Positions 1 to 9,109 of a stretch of DNA of 53,016 bases are shown here, piece after piece. The position numbers were made by a program, and so were the translations under genes. Under the pieces are notes generated by a model. It searched no databases. It was not told where the DNA came from and was given only the letters and a program-made list of their open reading frames with translations. The stretch comes from a virus. Within the stretch, counting starts at the first letter, position 1. Every line of letters begins with the position of its first letter. The DNA is taken from positions 1 to 53,016 of IMG/VR virus record IMGVR_UViG_3300025894_000011; one strand, 5' to 3'.

Positions 1-1735
1 TGCTTTTCAGCCCCATCATGGATCTCTTCAGCAAAATCTGAAAAGTCTAATGTAAAAAAGAATTCAGAACTATTAATACATGTCATTATTAAATCATCAT
101 GACCTAATTGCCCAGCATACGAACCATTTGGTAGTTTACCGAAGGTTGCAGCTTCATGGACAGTATGCTTATCTTTTATTAATATTTTATTCTGAGTAAT
201 GTATTTTTTAAAATTTTGACAAAATATAGGTTTATTATCTTTTTTGACTTTTAATCCAAACTGTTTAGTTCTGGCATCTATTCGATGTTTAAACTTTACA
301 ACAGATTCTTCATCAAAATCATTTCTTTGTGGAAATACAGTTTCCATTCTTTTTATTAATTCACCCCCAAATAAATTCCACTCAATAATTAGTTTTACGT
401 TTTCAGAGTAAAAAACATCATAAGCTAAAATATAAAGAGCTTTTGCAAATTCTTCAATAGTGTGATCATTGCTTCTAAATCTTCCTACTTGTCTAATTCT
501 ATAAAAATCGATAAAGCTACCTGGGGATGTAACCTTTTTCCAATCTGCTTCATCCATAAGTTCTATCTTAAAGATATTTATGATAGAATAATCTCCACCA
601 GTACCTTCAGCTATATCCACAGAAAAACACCAGTAATTTTCATCCTCTTCTGTATCATCCAAATTAAATTCAGGGTCCCACAGTAAACCAGAATATTCTA
701 CTTGCTCGTCTTCAAACTCAACCATTTCACGATGAACAAATTCTGTTTCATTTGATTTTAATTTCTTAAGACTATCAGGGCCTAGTAGTAATGATGATCC
801 TGCTATAAATTGATTTCCATATTGTCTATTAAAAGCTTCATCACTTCCTAAGTTTGCAACTTCCTGTTTCATCCATGCATCATCTCTTCCTGGTACGTCC
901 CACCAATCAACTCTAAAGGGTGTATATTCACTTAATCCTTTATCGGCAGCAGTATATATGTCATAGAATTTATTAAAGCCATTTGGGGTGCTGGTTATTA
1001 TTACCTTTGAGTTAGTTGATGCAGATACTGTAGGATATACGTTTTCATAAAAAGTATCAACAAAGTTTGCAGGTATATGCGCAAACTCATCCATAAATAA
1101 TAAATGAATAGTAAAACCAATTGCTGCTTTCTTGGTAGTAGTTTGACCAATTATTCTACAACCGTTATCAAACTTAGAATTAAATACATCCCATTTAAGA
1201 GTGCCGGGTTTTAAAAAGAAAGGTAGATGCTCTAATATAGTTTTACCTTTATCAATGATTTCTCTTGTGGTTGCCCCTTTATTTGAAAGTATTAAAGAAT
1301 TCTTATCAAAATTAAATAATGAATACCAAGCAATAAAAATAGATGAACAAATAGTTTTACCTACTTGCCTACTTGCTAAACATACATTAAACCTTTCAGC
1401 TTGGAATTGCCTTAACATCTCTTCTTGGTAAGGTCTTAAATTAATTGTCTGTAAACCATGATCGGTCATTACAGTGCAATATGTATTTGCAAAGTATACA
1501 ATGTCTTTTGCACACTTTTTAATTTCTTTTATTTCATTTGAAGTATAATTAAAAACAATATTACCTTTTCGTAAATTAGGATTACCTTCATAGAATGGCG
1601 TAGACGCAGGTTTATAACCTTCTTCTATTGCAAACATTAACTGTTCTACACTTTCACTTGACCAAGAAAATGCTTGCTTGGCTTTGCCAACATTAAAATC
1701 AAATCCTGCGCTAGGTGCTTGTGGTTTCTGTGCCA
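1..1735 (-). CDS. terL: Terminase large subunit (T4 gp17-like), cut by left edge
   Basis: This is the packaging motor ATPase and headful nuclease that pumps DNA through the portal. I translated it from the ATG at 1735; 578 residues are visible and the C-terminus lies beyond base 1. Walker A is SRQVGKT near residues 122-128, Walker B is LLFMDE near 212-217, and a coupling motif ITSTPNG lies near 247-253. The RNase H-fold nuclease domain shows SVDIAEGTGGDYS (Asp374), an acidic residue at about Glu452, and GHDDL near 546-550. These match the gp17 layout of ATPase followed by nuclease. The start overlaps the end of the co-chaperonin gene by 25 bases, which suggests translational coupling. It follows the small terminase gene in transcription order, as 16-17 do in T4. 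Confidence 0.96.
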
Positions 1736-1980
1736 TTTTCTTCTATAACAGCAAGAATATGATTTATGTGAAGGATTTCAAACTTATTACCTTCAAAAGT
1801 ATATTCAGTACCCTTGCCTATTGTTTTTATAATTTTATCACCTTTCTTTATTTCAAGGTCATTTGCTACTTCAACTACTAAAGCTTGCCTATTATACTTT
1901 TCACCAGGAATAATTAAACCACCTTCAGTTTTTCTTTCTGTTTGTTTTATTTCCTGTGTAAGAATGTAATCATTCTTCAT
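1711..1980 (-). CDS. 31: GroES/gp31-like co-chaperonin
   Basis: A small beta-barrel co-chaperonin that would cap the host GroEL to fold the capsid protein, the role of T4 gp31. From the ATG at 1980 it has 89 residues, close to GroES size. The order of elements fits GroES: a first strand (DYILTQEI), a probable mobile loop (TERKTEGGLIIPGEKYN), VVEVAND, KKGDKII, and the C-terminal strand HINHILAVIEE. Two upstream in-frame ATGs (1986 and 1998) are possible, but starting at 1980 aligns the N-terminus with GroES and leaves an 11-base overlap with the small terminase gene. It sits between the two terminase genes, unlike T4 gene 31. The family call rests on pattern, not on a search. Confidence 0.8.
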   Translation of the reverse strand: MKNDYILTQEIKQTERKTEGGLIIPGEKYNRQALVVEVANDLEIKKGDKIIKTIGKGTEYTFEGNKFEILHINHILAVIEENGTETTST

Positions 1981-2578
1981 TTTCATCGCTATCGACATCT
2001 TGTATATCTTCTTCGTTAATTGTTTCTTGTAATGCTCTCATTAAATCTTTAGTACCTCTTGACTTAACACCGCTCTGTTTTTTGTTACCGCTGCTCTCTG
2101 AATTGCCATGATAAACATCAATATCCCTAGAAGTCTTTTTTGCATTTTCTTCAATAGCAACCATATACATTGTTTGGCTTTTAATAATATCTAATAGAGT
2201 TCTTTGTAAATCGCTAAGTACTTCAAACATTCTTGGGGATACATCACCTTCATTTATAATATCCATTAATTGTGAAATAGCAACCTCACTGTTTTCCATT
2301 TGGCGAATGAGCATACCTAATGCATATTCATCTAAATTAGATTTTGCTTGAATATATTCATGCTCTGCGATGATTTCTTCACTTAAGTAAAACTTAAGCA
2401 AACTAGACATTACTTTTTTAGCTTTACCTTTTGCCTTCGTTAGAGCAACTGCTTGTGTACTTTCTAATCTTACTTTAGGTAATTCTGGAGTATTATCTAA
2501 TCCAGGAACCTCATCAGGTAATTCACTAAGTAAGTCTCCGATACTATCTCTAAATTTATCTTTTGAGTTATCTTCCAT
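1970..2578 (-). CDS. terS: Terminase small subunit (T4 gp16-like)
   Basis: A 202-residue acidic protein directly upstream of the co-chaperonin and large terminase genes. It has a disordered acidic N-terminus, a helical core from about residue 45 to 150 suited to coiled-coil oligomerisation, and the segment SPRMFEVLSDLQRTLLDI. That segment resembles the T4 gp16 region with SPRHMEVFATLMGQM. Gp16 forms rings that recognise DNA and stimulate the ATPase of the large subunit. The C-terminal tail is charged (DVDSDENEE). A GAATATATATT-type motif lies just upstream of the ATG, fitting late expression. Family identity rests on position plus this motif. Confidence 0.82.
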   Translation of the reverse strand: MEDNSKDKFRDSIGDLLSELPDEVPGLDNTPELPKVRLESTQAVALTKAKGKAKKVMSSLLKFYLSEEIIAEHEYIQAKSNLDEYALGMLIRQMENSEVAISQLMDIINEGDVSPRMFEVLSDLQRTLLDIIKSQTMYMVAIEENAKKTSRDIDVYHGNSESSGNKKQSGVKSRGTKDLMRALQETINEEDIQDVDSDENEE

Positions 2579-2593
2579 TAATAAGTTATTTGT

Positions 2594-2605
2594 AATATAT
2601 ATTCC
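2594..2605 (-). promoter_or_regulatory. Candidate late-type promoter element upstream of terS
   Basis: Read on the minus strand this is GGAATATATATT, about 16 bases before the terS ATG. It is a variant of the GAATATATAAA motif found before several other structural genes in the window and resembles the T4 late box TATAAATA. Its use by the gp55-like sigma is inferred. Confidence 0.4.
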
Positions 2606-2608
2606 AGG

Positions 2609-4570
2609 TTATCTGGCATCCGTTACATCTTGCAACATTAACTGTGGTGATGCGTTATCCAATAATAATGTTAAATGAGTATCTTTTACAACATATTGAC
2701 TAAGAATCAATGATTGTAACTCTTCCTCTATAGGCTTCTTCCAAATTCTTATATTAGTTAAATCTGTATTACATCCTAACAATTTCCAATCTTTGCCTTC
2801 TATTACATCTACAGGATCATATGCTTTAGTTTCATTAAATAGCAAATTAAGATCTGATGTTATTGCTGGATTAATTGCGGTTGAGTTTTCTATTGTATCA
2901 TATAAAAATAATCCTAGTTGGCGAGCAGTTGAATTTAAATTAATAACAAATGCATACCATTTATTTTTTACAAAAGGTTTATTTATCTTCCACTTAAAGT
3001 AGGTGTTATTTATTTTCATAATAAACCAATTAATAGTATAAGTCAATGATACATATTGCGTAGGAGGTAATAAATCATTTTCATAAATCATAAAATTATT
3101 ACTTTCTTCTTTATTAAATGTAGGAGATCCTGTAGCAAGTACATCATCTATATATGATTCATCAATAACAATAGAATCGCCAACTATCTCAATAATTTTT
3201 GCAATACCATTGTATGATTGGGTACCTTTTATATTAACCCAGTCTCCAACATTTAAAGAATTACCAAAATCAGGTAGTTTTCCAGTATTTAATTGCACCT
3301 TACCATTCTTATCTACAATAGATAATATGAGTACATTATTTCCTATAGGTTTTAAAAACTGAGGCCTTGCCCAAAATGTAAATGCACGATCTTCTTCACT
3401 ACCCCAGCCACCTTCATATTGATATTTTATTGATTCATTACCATTTTTAATAGTACCTAATTTATAATGATATTTAGAAATAATAGTCCATTGATTATAA
3501 ACATTTTCTTCACTGATAATTAATCTCTTATCTAAGGATCTTCTAACATAATCATTACATTGAGTACCTATTGTGTTATATTGATTATCTTTTCTAACAT
3601 CTCTGAATTCATTTTCTCTCTCTACTCTGAATTTATCTTCTACATTTGATACTAAAGCCTTTGTATCCGTTTCAGCTTTTATACCTGCTGTTGTGTTTTC
3701 ATATCCTACAGCAGTTCTTTGTTGATAAGGAACAAGACTAACCCTCCAGTAAGAACCAGTATAAAGAAAATCATCCGCCTCTGCAATTGCATCCACTTCA
3801 TACATACGATTCATATAATCTTTAAAGTACAGGTAATCTCTCATTTCAGGTTTTGCACCTATTCCGAATACTGCCTCAAATGCAGATTTTACAATATGAA
3901 TTTCAAACTGTACTGGAAAATCCATCATCATTGGATTAAATTGAATTTCCCTAGTAGGAAGTTCATTATCTGGAATTAATATTTTTACCTCAGCTTCTTG
4001 CATTACATCAAATAAAGAATATTCTTTAAGGATTACATCCCTGCTTCGCTGATCTGCTTTTGTTTTAAAATAATCTACACAGAACCCAAACATATTTGAT
4101 GTTATTGCCGATAATTGATTATACATAGATGATGCTCTAGATAAATCATAAGGATTCCACGTATCTCCACAACAGTCTACAACTAAATTAGGAAACCCAA
4201 CACAGCCTTCAGCTCCACATTCTATCTGTGGAATTCTACAAATTACACCACCGTCAGTCACTAATTCTAACGCAATTGATTCAAACTCCAATGTACCATC
4301 TCCTACTTGCTCATAACGATACTGTATCCAAAAAGGTTTATCTGGATTTAATAATAAAGCTTCTAAATTTGCATTGGTAAGATTAATATAATCAGAATAT
4401 GTTACACCGTCAGTTCCCCATCTAAATTGTTTATTATAATAAAGACCTGTTGACTCACCTTTGGTTACATCAGTGTATCCTAGTACTTCAACTACGTTTA
4501 AATATGGTTCTTGAAGGCTAATTAATATAGCATCACCATTAGCATCTGTTGTTCTTCCATTAACTGCCAT
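2609..4570 (-). CDS. Virion structural protein with LamG-like C-terminal domain
   Basis: A 653-residue protein just upstream of the terminase genes. The N-terminal third is beta-rich with several cysteines (GVICRIPQIECG, VVDCCGDTW). The C-terminal part (about 470-640) has the strand pattern and the NIRIWKKPIEEE segment typical of concanavalin/LamG-like sandwich domains. Such domains in tail, baseplate or decoration proteins often bind glycans. There is no signal peptide or membrane segment. The position in the head/tail/packaging block supports a structural role, but the specific T4 counterpart is not recognised. The LamG assignment is by pattern only. Confidence 0.6.
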   Translation of the reverse strand: MAVNGRTTDANGDAILISLQEPYLNVVEVLGYTDVTKGESTGLYYNKQFRWGTDGVTYSDYINLTNANLEALLLNPDKPFWIQYRYEQVGDGTLEFESIALELVTDGGVICRIPQIECGAEGCVGFPNLVVDCCGDTWNPYDLSRASSMYNQLSAITSNMFGFCVDYFKTKADQRSRDVILKEYSLFDVMQEAEVKILIPDNELPTREIQFNPMMMDFPVQFEIHIVKSAFEAVFGIGAKPEMRDYLYFKDYMNRMYEVDAIAEADDFLYTGSYWRVSLVPYQQRTAVGYENTTAGIKAETDTKALVSNVEDKFRVERENEFRDVRKDNQYNTIGTQCNDYVRRSLDKRLIISEENVYNQWTIISKYHYKLGTIKNGNESIKYQYEGGWGSEEDRAFTFWARPQFLKPIGNNVLILSIVDKNGKVQLNTGKLPDFGNSLNVGDWVNIKGTQSYNGIAKIIEIVGDSIVIDESYIDDVLATGSPTFNKEESNNFMIYENDLLPPTQYVSLTYTINWFIMKINNTYFKWKINKPFVKNKWYAFVINLNSTARQLGLFLYDTIENSTAINPAITSDLNLLFNETKAYDPVDVIEGKDWKLLGCNTDLTNIRIWKKPIEEELQSLILSQYVVKDTHLTLLLDNASPQLMLQDVTDAR

Positions 4571-4573
4571 TGA

Positions 4574-5005
4574 TTAAGAATTTATTTGTTCGTATGAATC
4601 TTTTGAATCACCCTCCTTTTTAAAAGTTTCTCCAATTATATAAGAGCCTACAAATGGTGTTAATGCAGCAAAGTAAGCAGCTGCACCCATAAGATCAGCA
4701 TTTTTAACAATTACCCAAACTCCTATAATAGTCCAAAGTGCAATTGTAATATACATAAGATTTTCTCTCTTGCTGTTTTTACCTTTCATAAAAATAGAAC
4801 TATTATTGCTAGGTCTCATGCTTTCACCGAACACATATGATGCAACAAAACCTGTTAACGAGATAAAATAACCAGCCAATTGAGTAAAGTTAGTATCAAA
4901 ATATGTAGCAGTAATACCAACAGCTACCCATAAAAAGACTACTAAGTAAGTAATACACTCACGCTTCGATTCACAACAGCGCTTAAGTAAGGATTTCATA
5001 TACAA
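4574..5005 (-). CDS. Small membrane protein with internal duplication
   Basis: A 143-residue protein with about four hydrophobic segments arranged as two similar halves. Half one (about 17-65) and half two (about 82-128) both run from an aromatic-rich helix (VVFLWVAVGI, ITIALWTIIGVW) through AGYF/AAYFA into a helix ending SYVFGESMR or SYIIGETFK. A charged linker separates them. The function is unknown; a holin-like or superinfection-related membrane role is conceivable but unsupported. Met3 (base 4999) is an alternative start. A late-type motif lies immediately upstream, suggesting co-expression with virion genes. Confidence 0.7.
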   Translation of the reverse strand: MYMKSLLKRCCESKRECITYLVVFLWVAVGITATYFDTNFTQLAGYFISLTGFVASYVFGESMRPSNNSSIFMKGKNSKRENLMYITIALWTIIGVWVIVKNADLMGAAAYFAALTPFVGSYIIGETFKKEGDSKDSYEQINS

Positions 5006-5015
5006 ACATTATTTG

Positions 5016-5027
5016 TTTATATATTCC
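5016..5027 (-). promoter_or_regulatory. Candidate late-type promoter element
   Basis: The minus strand reads GGAATATATAAA about 10 bases before the ATG of the membrane protein gene. It matches the motif before the portal, protease and 18412..20376 genes. Confidence 0.45.
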
Positions 5028-5034
5028 TAAGCGA

Positions 5035-5550
5035 TTAAAGATGGTGCCAGTTTATTAATTGGCCATTTTCTGTTAAAAGATTTTTAAGTCTTTCTTTTGG
5101 AAATGTTTTATTTTTATTATTTCCACCAGAAGGATCCCACCAAATTATATCAAACTTTTTATCAGCAAAAAGATTATCATAATTGCAAATAAATGCATCA
5201 TCAATGATAATATCTAAATCTTTAATGTCACGAGTTTCTAATTTTATAATATCAGGATTAATCTCTATGACGGTTAAAGAACCATCGCACAGTTTAATTA
5301 AATTGTTAATAAGACCGATTCCATAACCTATAGATAATACAGCAGGGTTTTTATATTTTGCTAATGCATCAGTTAAAGGCTTGTGACCTTTCTTTTCATA
5401 TTCAGTATCTGACATTAACAATTCATTATTTGAACTGTTCCAAAGTATTTCATAATATTGACCTTCTTCTGACATCAAGAAATATATTTCCCAACTTTTA
5501 CAAGGCAATAGATCATTACCTTTGAATTGATACATTTCTCTTCTTATCAT
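5035..5550 (-). CDS. Class I SAM-dependent methyltransferase-like (spermidine synthase-like fold)
   Basis: A 171-residue protein with a Rossmann methyltransferase pattern. It has a glycine-rich loop LSIGYGIGLI near residue 72, an acidic strand end VIEINPDII that would bind the SAM ribose, DDAF near 117 and FDIIWWDPSGG near 133. The order resembles the spermidine-synthase-like family. It is shorter than full spermidine synthases and lacks a clear N-terminal tetramerisation region. The substrate is unknown. It overlaps nothing and follows the 5552..6220 gene at once in transcription order, so the two are probably cotranscribed. Confidence 0.6.
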   Translation of the reverse strand: MIRREMYQFKGNDLLPCKSWEIYFLMSEEGQYYEILWNSSNNELLMSDTEYEKKGHKPLTDALAKYKNPAVLSIGYGIGLINNLIKLCDGSLTVIEINPDIIKLETRDIKDLDIIIDDAFICNYDNLFADKKFDIIWWDPSGGNNKNKTFPKERLKNLLTENGQLINWHHL

Positions 5551-5551
5551 A

Positions 5552-6220
5552 TTAAAAAGGGGTATAATCAGTCTTTACAATTAGTATAGGATCATCTTCT
5601 TCTAACTTATCATCTATGTGATCCAAGATATTAAATGTACTTAATTTACCTTCAGCTTCCATGACAGTTAAAATATCTATAATAGCAGTAGCTTTCATAT
5701 AAAAGTATGGTTTCCTACTTAAATACTTATTTTCTAATATTTTAAATTCTATAAGAGTTTTATTAAAAATATCTAATTCTTTTCTATCCATTACCTTAGT
5801 TAAATCAAATATACCTTCAATGATATTAAAATGAAAACTTATTATATCATGACCTGCTGTATTTTTAATTAAACGAGTATATTTCTTATCATTATTAATC
5901 TTAAATGTTAATGTGTTAAGATTAGGTAATCTGCTAAAAATAGAAGTTAAAAAGTAAACAGAGTTAGGTTTTATTGAAGGGATTGGTATGTATCCAAAAT
6001 CTTCTGCCTTTTCAATCTCAGCTTTAATTCTTTTACTAGTTTTTATAGCATTTAAGAAAGATGACTTAGTAACAGTAAATTCGCCGTTAACTTTAGATAT
6101 GTTTTTGCACTCTTTTTTTACTCTAGTAATTATGATACTATCAAAGTAATCATATTTAAATAAAGTAAACTGTATATGTGTAGGTATTCCTAATTCAAAG
6201 GTATTATCAATTAACATCAT
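5552..6220 (-). CDS. Conserved-looking protein of unknown function
   Basis: A 222-residue mixed alpha/beta protein without motifs I recognise. It is lysine- and isoleucine-rich with no membrane segment or signal peptide. Its start overlaps the end of the gp62-like gene by 14 bases, and it lies in the gp44/gp62/RNase H replication cluster. A replication or repair accessory role is therefore possible by context only. Confidence 0.6.
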   Translation of the reverse strand: MMLIDNTFELGIPTHIQFTLFKYDYFDSIIITRVKKECKNISKVNGEFTVTKSSFLNAIKTSKRIKAEIEKAEDFGYIPIPSIKPNSVYFLTSIFSRLPNLNTLTFKINNDKKYTRLIKNTAGHDIISFHFNIIEGIFDLTKVMDRKELDIFNKTLIEFKILENKYLSRKPYFYMKATAIIDILTVMEAEGKLSTFNILDHIDDKLEEDDPILIVKTDYTPF

Positions 6221-6623
6221 TTCCCATCTGTTTTTCTAATATATCTATCGAGGACTGTACTTGTGATGGGTTAATTTTTAATGCTTCTTTATATTCTCTT
6301 TCTCCTATTTCGTTAAATTTCATATACAATTCTAAAGCCTTAGGGTTAGGCGACCATTCTTTTGCTTTTTGCTTTGCTGATTTTTTTACCTTTGTGTAAA
6401 TAAAACCAGGTACTCTATTAAATTTAGACGAAACTAATCTCCATGCCTCTGCTTGACCAATTGGATCAATTTTAAGAGTATTAAAGAGATTTGCCTGTAT
6501 TGGAAATTTAATACTCATGAATCGATTAGTCATAAAAGAATTTTTAGACTTATCATAACCACTTACATTTTCCCAGTGTGCATCCTTACCAAAAAGAACT
6601 TTTATATAATCAAATAATTTCAT
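6207..6623 (-). CDS. 62: Probable clamp-loader small subunit (gp62-like)
   Basis: A 138-residue basic protein. The pattern is an N-terminal aromatic segment (FDYIKVLFG), an Asn-x-Phe-Met-x-Asn-Arg stretch (NSFMTNRFMSIKFP), a Lys-rich segment FIYTKVKKSAK near 73-85 and a C-terminal EREYKEALKI. This resembles the short gp62 proteins of marine T4-like phages, as I remember that family. Gp62 is the single small subunit that with four gp44 subunits loads the gp45 clamp. It lies two genes downstream of the gp44 gene, which supports the call. Divergence is high, so an unrelated function cannot be excluded. Confidence 0.5.
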   Translation of the reverse strand: MKLFDYIKVLFGKDAHWENVSGYDKSKNSFMTNRFMSIKFPIQANLFNTLKIDPIGQAEAWRLVSSKFNRVPGFIYTKVKKSAKQKAKEWSPNPKALELYMKFNEIGEREYKEALKINPSQVQSSIDILEKQMGNDVN

Positions 6624-6631
6624 TGAGATAT

Positions 6632-6645
6632 TTTATATTTATATG
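6632..6645 (-). promoter_or_regulatory. Weak A/T-rich promoter-like element
   Basis: The minus strand reads CATATAAATATAAA about nine bases before the ATG of the gp62-like gene. It is an imperfect member of the early/middle-type motif family seen elsewhere in the window. Confidence 0.25.
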
Positions 6646-6662
6646 AAGAAAAAGAAAAAAGT

Positions 6663-7886
6663 TTAAAAAATCTTATCCTGTGATTTGCTACCTTTTATAA
6701 AAGACATGTCACTTGAATCAGTATCATCATCTTTAAAGAAAGAAGATTTAAATGAACTATCAGTTTCTTTTGCATATTCAGTATTTTCCAAAATAGATTT
6801 CATTGTAGAAATTGTCTTTAATTGTAAACCTTTTACATTCATTTTAGATTCGACAGATTTAAACATTTCGTCTAGGATACCTTCTGGTATAGATTCAGCA
6901 GCAAGTACCATAAGATTAACATTGGATTTTAGATTAGAAATAATCTGTTCTCTGCTCATATGTTTTGCATTCATAACTCTTACGGTCATATTTGCAAGAT
7001 CAGTAATATACTCATCGTTGTAAAGATACATATGAGATAAGTGGCCATGCTTTTCTTTGAACTCTGCAATAATAGCAGTTGCCTTTTTCTCGCTGATGCC
7101 ATATCGTCTGTTGCCTTTTTGATAGTAATATGCAGGTGGTACATTGTCTCCTGAATCTCCAGTAAGTACTTTACGAAAACGGAAGTCTTCAGGGTCAACT
7201 TCTATAATAGAAACCTTTTTCTTTGCAACCAAAGCTTTAAGTAATTTTTTAGCCTGATTCTCTGGTGATACAGAAGTTTTTAGTACATCAAATATATCAT
7301 CAGATTGTTCTTCTTCTGTTTGTGAATCCATCCATTCAGAAAAACCTTGATAAGTATATAATTTTTTATGAGCAGGTGAGAATAGAATAGTATGTGTATT
7401 GTTATTTGTACTCTTATCTACTAATTGAACTAAGTCCCTGTCACCAGTAAACATAATAACTGATTTGTCATTTGCAAGACATTCAGTATTCCATGCATAC
7501 ATTAAATCATCACCTTCAGCACCGTCTATTTTAGAAATAATAACACCTTGCTTAGATAAGATAGAAATAAAGTCAGCTGTTGCCTTTGAAAAGTTTTCCC
7601 AGTTGAGGGCATCATTCTGTTTACGATTACCTTTATATTCTGCATCTGGGTAAAAGTCTTTTCTCCATGATCTTGAATCTACCGTCCAAACAACCTTGTC
7701 GATAAGACCTTCGAATAATCTGATTTGATATGCAAAGTCAGTTGCCAATTTTTTGACAAAAGCTTGTACGTCTTCTTCTGTTCCTAATAGACCTGCCTTT
7801 TTTGATCTGCTAGGAATTACATATAATGTTCTAAACAGAAAATAATTACCATCTATAACAAATGTATGTCTGCCTGTTTTTTTCAT
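6663..7886 (-). CDS. rnh: 5'-3' exonuclease / RNase H of the FEN family (T4 rnh-like)
   Basis: A structure-specific 5' nuclease that would remove RNA primers from lagging-strand fragments. The 407-residue protein shows the FEN acidic clusters. These are FVIDGNYFLFR near residues 9-19, the YKGNR arch-entry segment near 83, DGAEGDDLMY near 118, TGDRDLVQLV near 144 and LTGDSGDNVPP near 240, followed by a helix-hairpin-helix-like region (YGISEKKATAII). T4 RNase H is about 305 residues; the extra length is a charged C-terminal extension of roughly 100 residues ending SKSQDKIF. Its location in the gp44/gp62 cluster fits replication. Confidence 0.92.
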   Translation of the reverse strand: MKKTGRHTFVIDGNYFLFRTLYVIPSRSKKAGLLGTEEDVQAFVKKLATDFAYQIRLFEGLIDKVVWTVDSRSWRKDFYPDAEYKGNRKQNDALNWENFSKATADFISILSKQGVIISKIDGAEGDDLMYAWNTECLANDKSVIMFTGDRDLVQLVDKSTNNNTHTILFSPAHKKLYTYQGFSEWMDSQTEEEQSDDIFDVLKTSVSPENQAKKLLKALVAKKKVSIIEVDPEDFRFRKVLTGDSGDNVPPAYYYQKGNRRYGISEKKATAIIAEFKEKHGHLSHMYLYNDEYITDLANMTVRVMNAKHMSREQIISNLKSNVNLMVLAAESIPEGILDEMFKSVESKMNVKGLQLKTISTMKSILENTEYAKETDSSFKSSFFKDDDTDSSDMSFIKGSKSQDKIF

Positions 7887-7902
7887 ATTGTGTATTATTT
7901 AT

Positions 7903-7917
7903 TTTAAATATAACAAG
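7903..7917 (-). promoter_or_regulatory. A/T-rich promoter-like element upstream of rnh
   Basis: The minus strand reads GTTATATTTAAAATA about 17 bases before the rnh ATG. A near-copy (GTTATATTTAAATAAA) precedes the 50866..51204 gene, so this may be a variant of the early/middle motif. Confidence 0.3.
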
Positions 7918-7919
7918 TA

Positions 7920-8075
7920 TCAATTAAATCTGAAAGAAGAATTCAATACAATTTCTTCGCACTCTTCCTTGCTTAACTTTGATTGTCTTAAGTCGTAATA
8001 TCTTGCTACTGCTCCACCTAACTCCATGTGATTAGGAAACTTCTTTATTAATTTTTCTAAGAATTGTGATCTCAT
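7920..8075 (-). CDS. Small protein translationally coupled to gp44
   Basis: A 51-residue ORF read by hand from the ATG at 8075 to TGA at 7920. Its start overlaps the gp44 stop codon in an ATGA arrangement, which is strong evidence that it is translated. The sequence is amphipathic and charged (MRSQFLEKLIKKFPNHMEL near the start, SKLSKEECEEIVLN near the end). No family is recognised. Position between the clamp loader and RNase H genes suggests a replication accessory protein. Confidence 0.6.
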   Translation of the reverse strand: MRSQFLEKLIKKFPNHMELGGAVARYYDLRQSKLSKEECEEIVLNSSFRFN

Positions 8076-9034
8076 GCCCCATTAACTATTGTTTGCAGTT
8101 CATAAATACAAGCAAGCATTGATACTGCAGGATCTATTACTTGTTGTCTTTGTGCTTGATATTTTGCAACTGTTACAATTATCTGTGGAATAAATTGAGT
8201 GTATGATTGCCTATCTTGTTTTATAAAATCTATAAACTCCGCACCTAATGAAGATAAAACATCATCAGTTCTATTTGCATAATTAGATAACATGTATTGA
8301 TAATTTTTTACAGGATCTTCTCCATCGATTACGAGGTCGTAAATATCTCTATACACAGAACTAAATTGTTTAATGTTTTCAACAGTTATAGTTTCTACGC
8401 CTTGTGATTTAAATCCTTGTAATTGATTTAACATGTTTCTTAAATCAGGAAATTTTCTTTTTACTAATTCAACAGCTGCATGTTTATCGATACCAATACC
8501 TTCTTCTTTACAGATTTGAAAAATCCTCATAATGTAACTTTTCATTATTTCAGTTTCTTCTTCTTTAGAAAAATCAAAATCAATCATTTCAAACCTAGAT
8601 TGAATTGGATCTGGTACTTTATTGATATAATTACATGTTGCAACGAATCTTGCATTAACAGCAAACTGATCCATTGTAGCCCTTAACGCTTTAAAGAATT
8701 GATCAGATACACCATCAATCTCATCAAGTATAATTACCTTCATTTTTCCTGGTTCATCCATTATAGAACGATTAGCACAAAAGTCAGTAATTCTATTTCT
8801 TACAACATCTACTGATGTATCGGTTGATGCATTAATGTATAAATAAGGATGCTTAAAATGTTTCACTAAAGCCTTAGCAGCAGAAGTTTTACCGGTACCT
8901 GGACTGCCATGTAATAGTAAATGTTGATAAACTCCTTTACTTAATTTCTCACCAACTCTCTGTGGTGTAATCAAATCATCTAAGGATTGTGGCCTGTACT
9001 TCTCTGTTAATAGTATGTTTTGGATATTCTTCAT
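8072..9034 (-). CDS. 44: Clamp-loader large subunit (T4 gp44-like AAA+ ATPase)
   Basis: The ATPase that opens the gp45 sliding clamp and places it on primer ends. At 320 residues it is essentially the size of T4 gp44 (319). Visible elements are the RFC-type N-terminus LTEKYRPQSLDDLI, Walker A HGSPGTGKTSAAKA near residues 42-55, Walker B VIILDEIDG near 105, sensor 1 ATCNYINKVP near 132 and the SRF arginine-finger motif near 147. The C-terminal collar helices follow. A 51-residue gene, rnh and a gp62-like gene follow in the same direction. Confidence 0.95.
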   Translation of the reverse strand: MKNIQNILLTEKYRPQSLDDLITPQRVGEKLSKGVYQHLLLHGSPGTGKTSAAKALVKHFKHPYLYINASTDTSVDVVRNRITDFCANRSIMDEPGKMKVIILDEIDGVSDQFFKALRATMDQFAVNARFVATCNYINKVPDPIQSRFEMIDFDFSKEEETEIMKSYIMRIFQICKEEGIGIDKHAAVELVKRKFPDLRNMLNQLQGFKSQGVETITVENIKQFSSVYRDIYDLVIDGEDPVKNYQYMLSNYANRTDDVLSSLGAEFIDFIKQDRQSYTQFIPQIIVTVAKYQAQRQQVIDPAVSMLACIYELQTIVNGA

Positions 9035-9047
9035 ATAATGAGTTAGA

Positions 9048-9062
9048 TTTATTTTTATATGG
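9048..9062 (-). promoter_or_regulatory. Candidate early/middle-type promoter upstream of gp44
   Basis: The minus strand reads CCATATAAAAATAAA, about 14 bases before the gp44 ATG, in the 75-base divergent gap shared with the rightward gene at 9110. It matches the TATATAAAAATAAA motif before helicase and dUTPase genes. Confidence 0.45.
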
Positions 9063-9109
9063 ATAAAAAGACATTTGTTTTAATGTAAATAAATAAAAAA
9101 AATCTACCA

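Noticed and set aside
6685-7023. A 112-residue rightward ORF opposite rnh
   Set aside because: It is antisense to the well-supported RNase H/FEN gene, with no start signal or motif.
6986-7198. A 70-residue minus-strand ORF in another frame of rnh
   Set aside because: It overlaps the conserved FEN region in a different frame; the in-frame gene carries all catalytic motifs.
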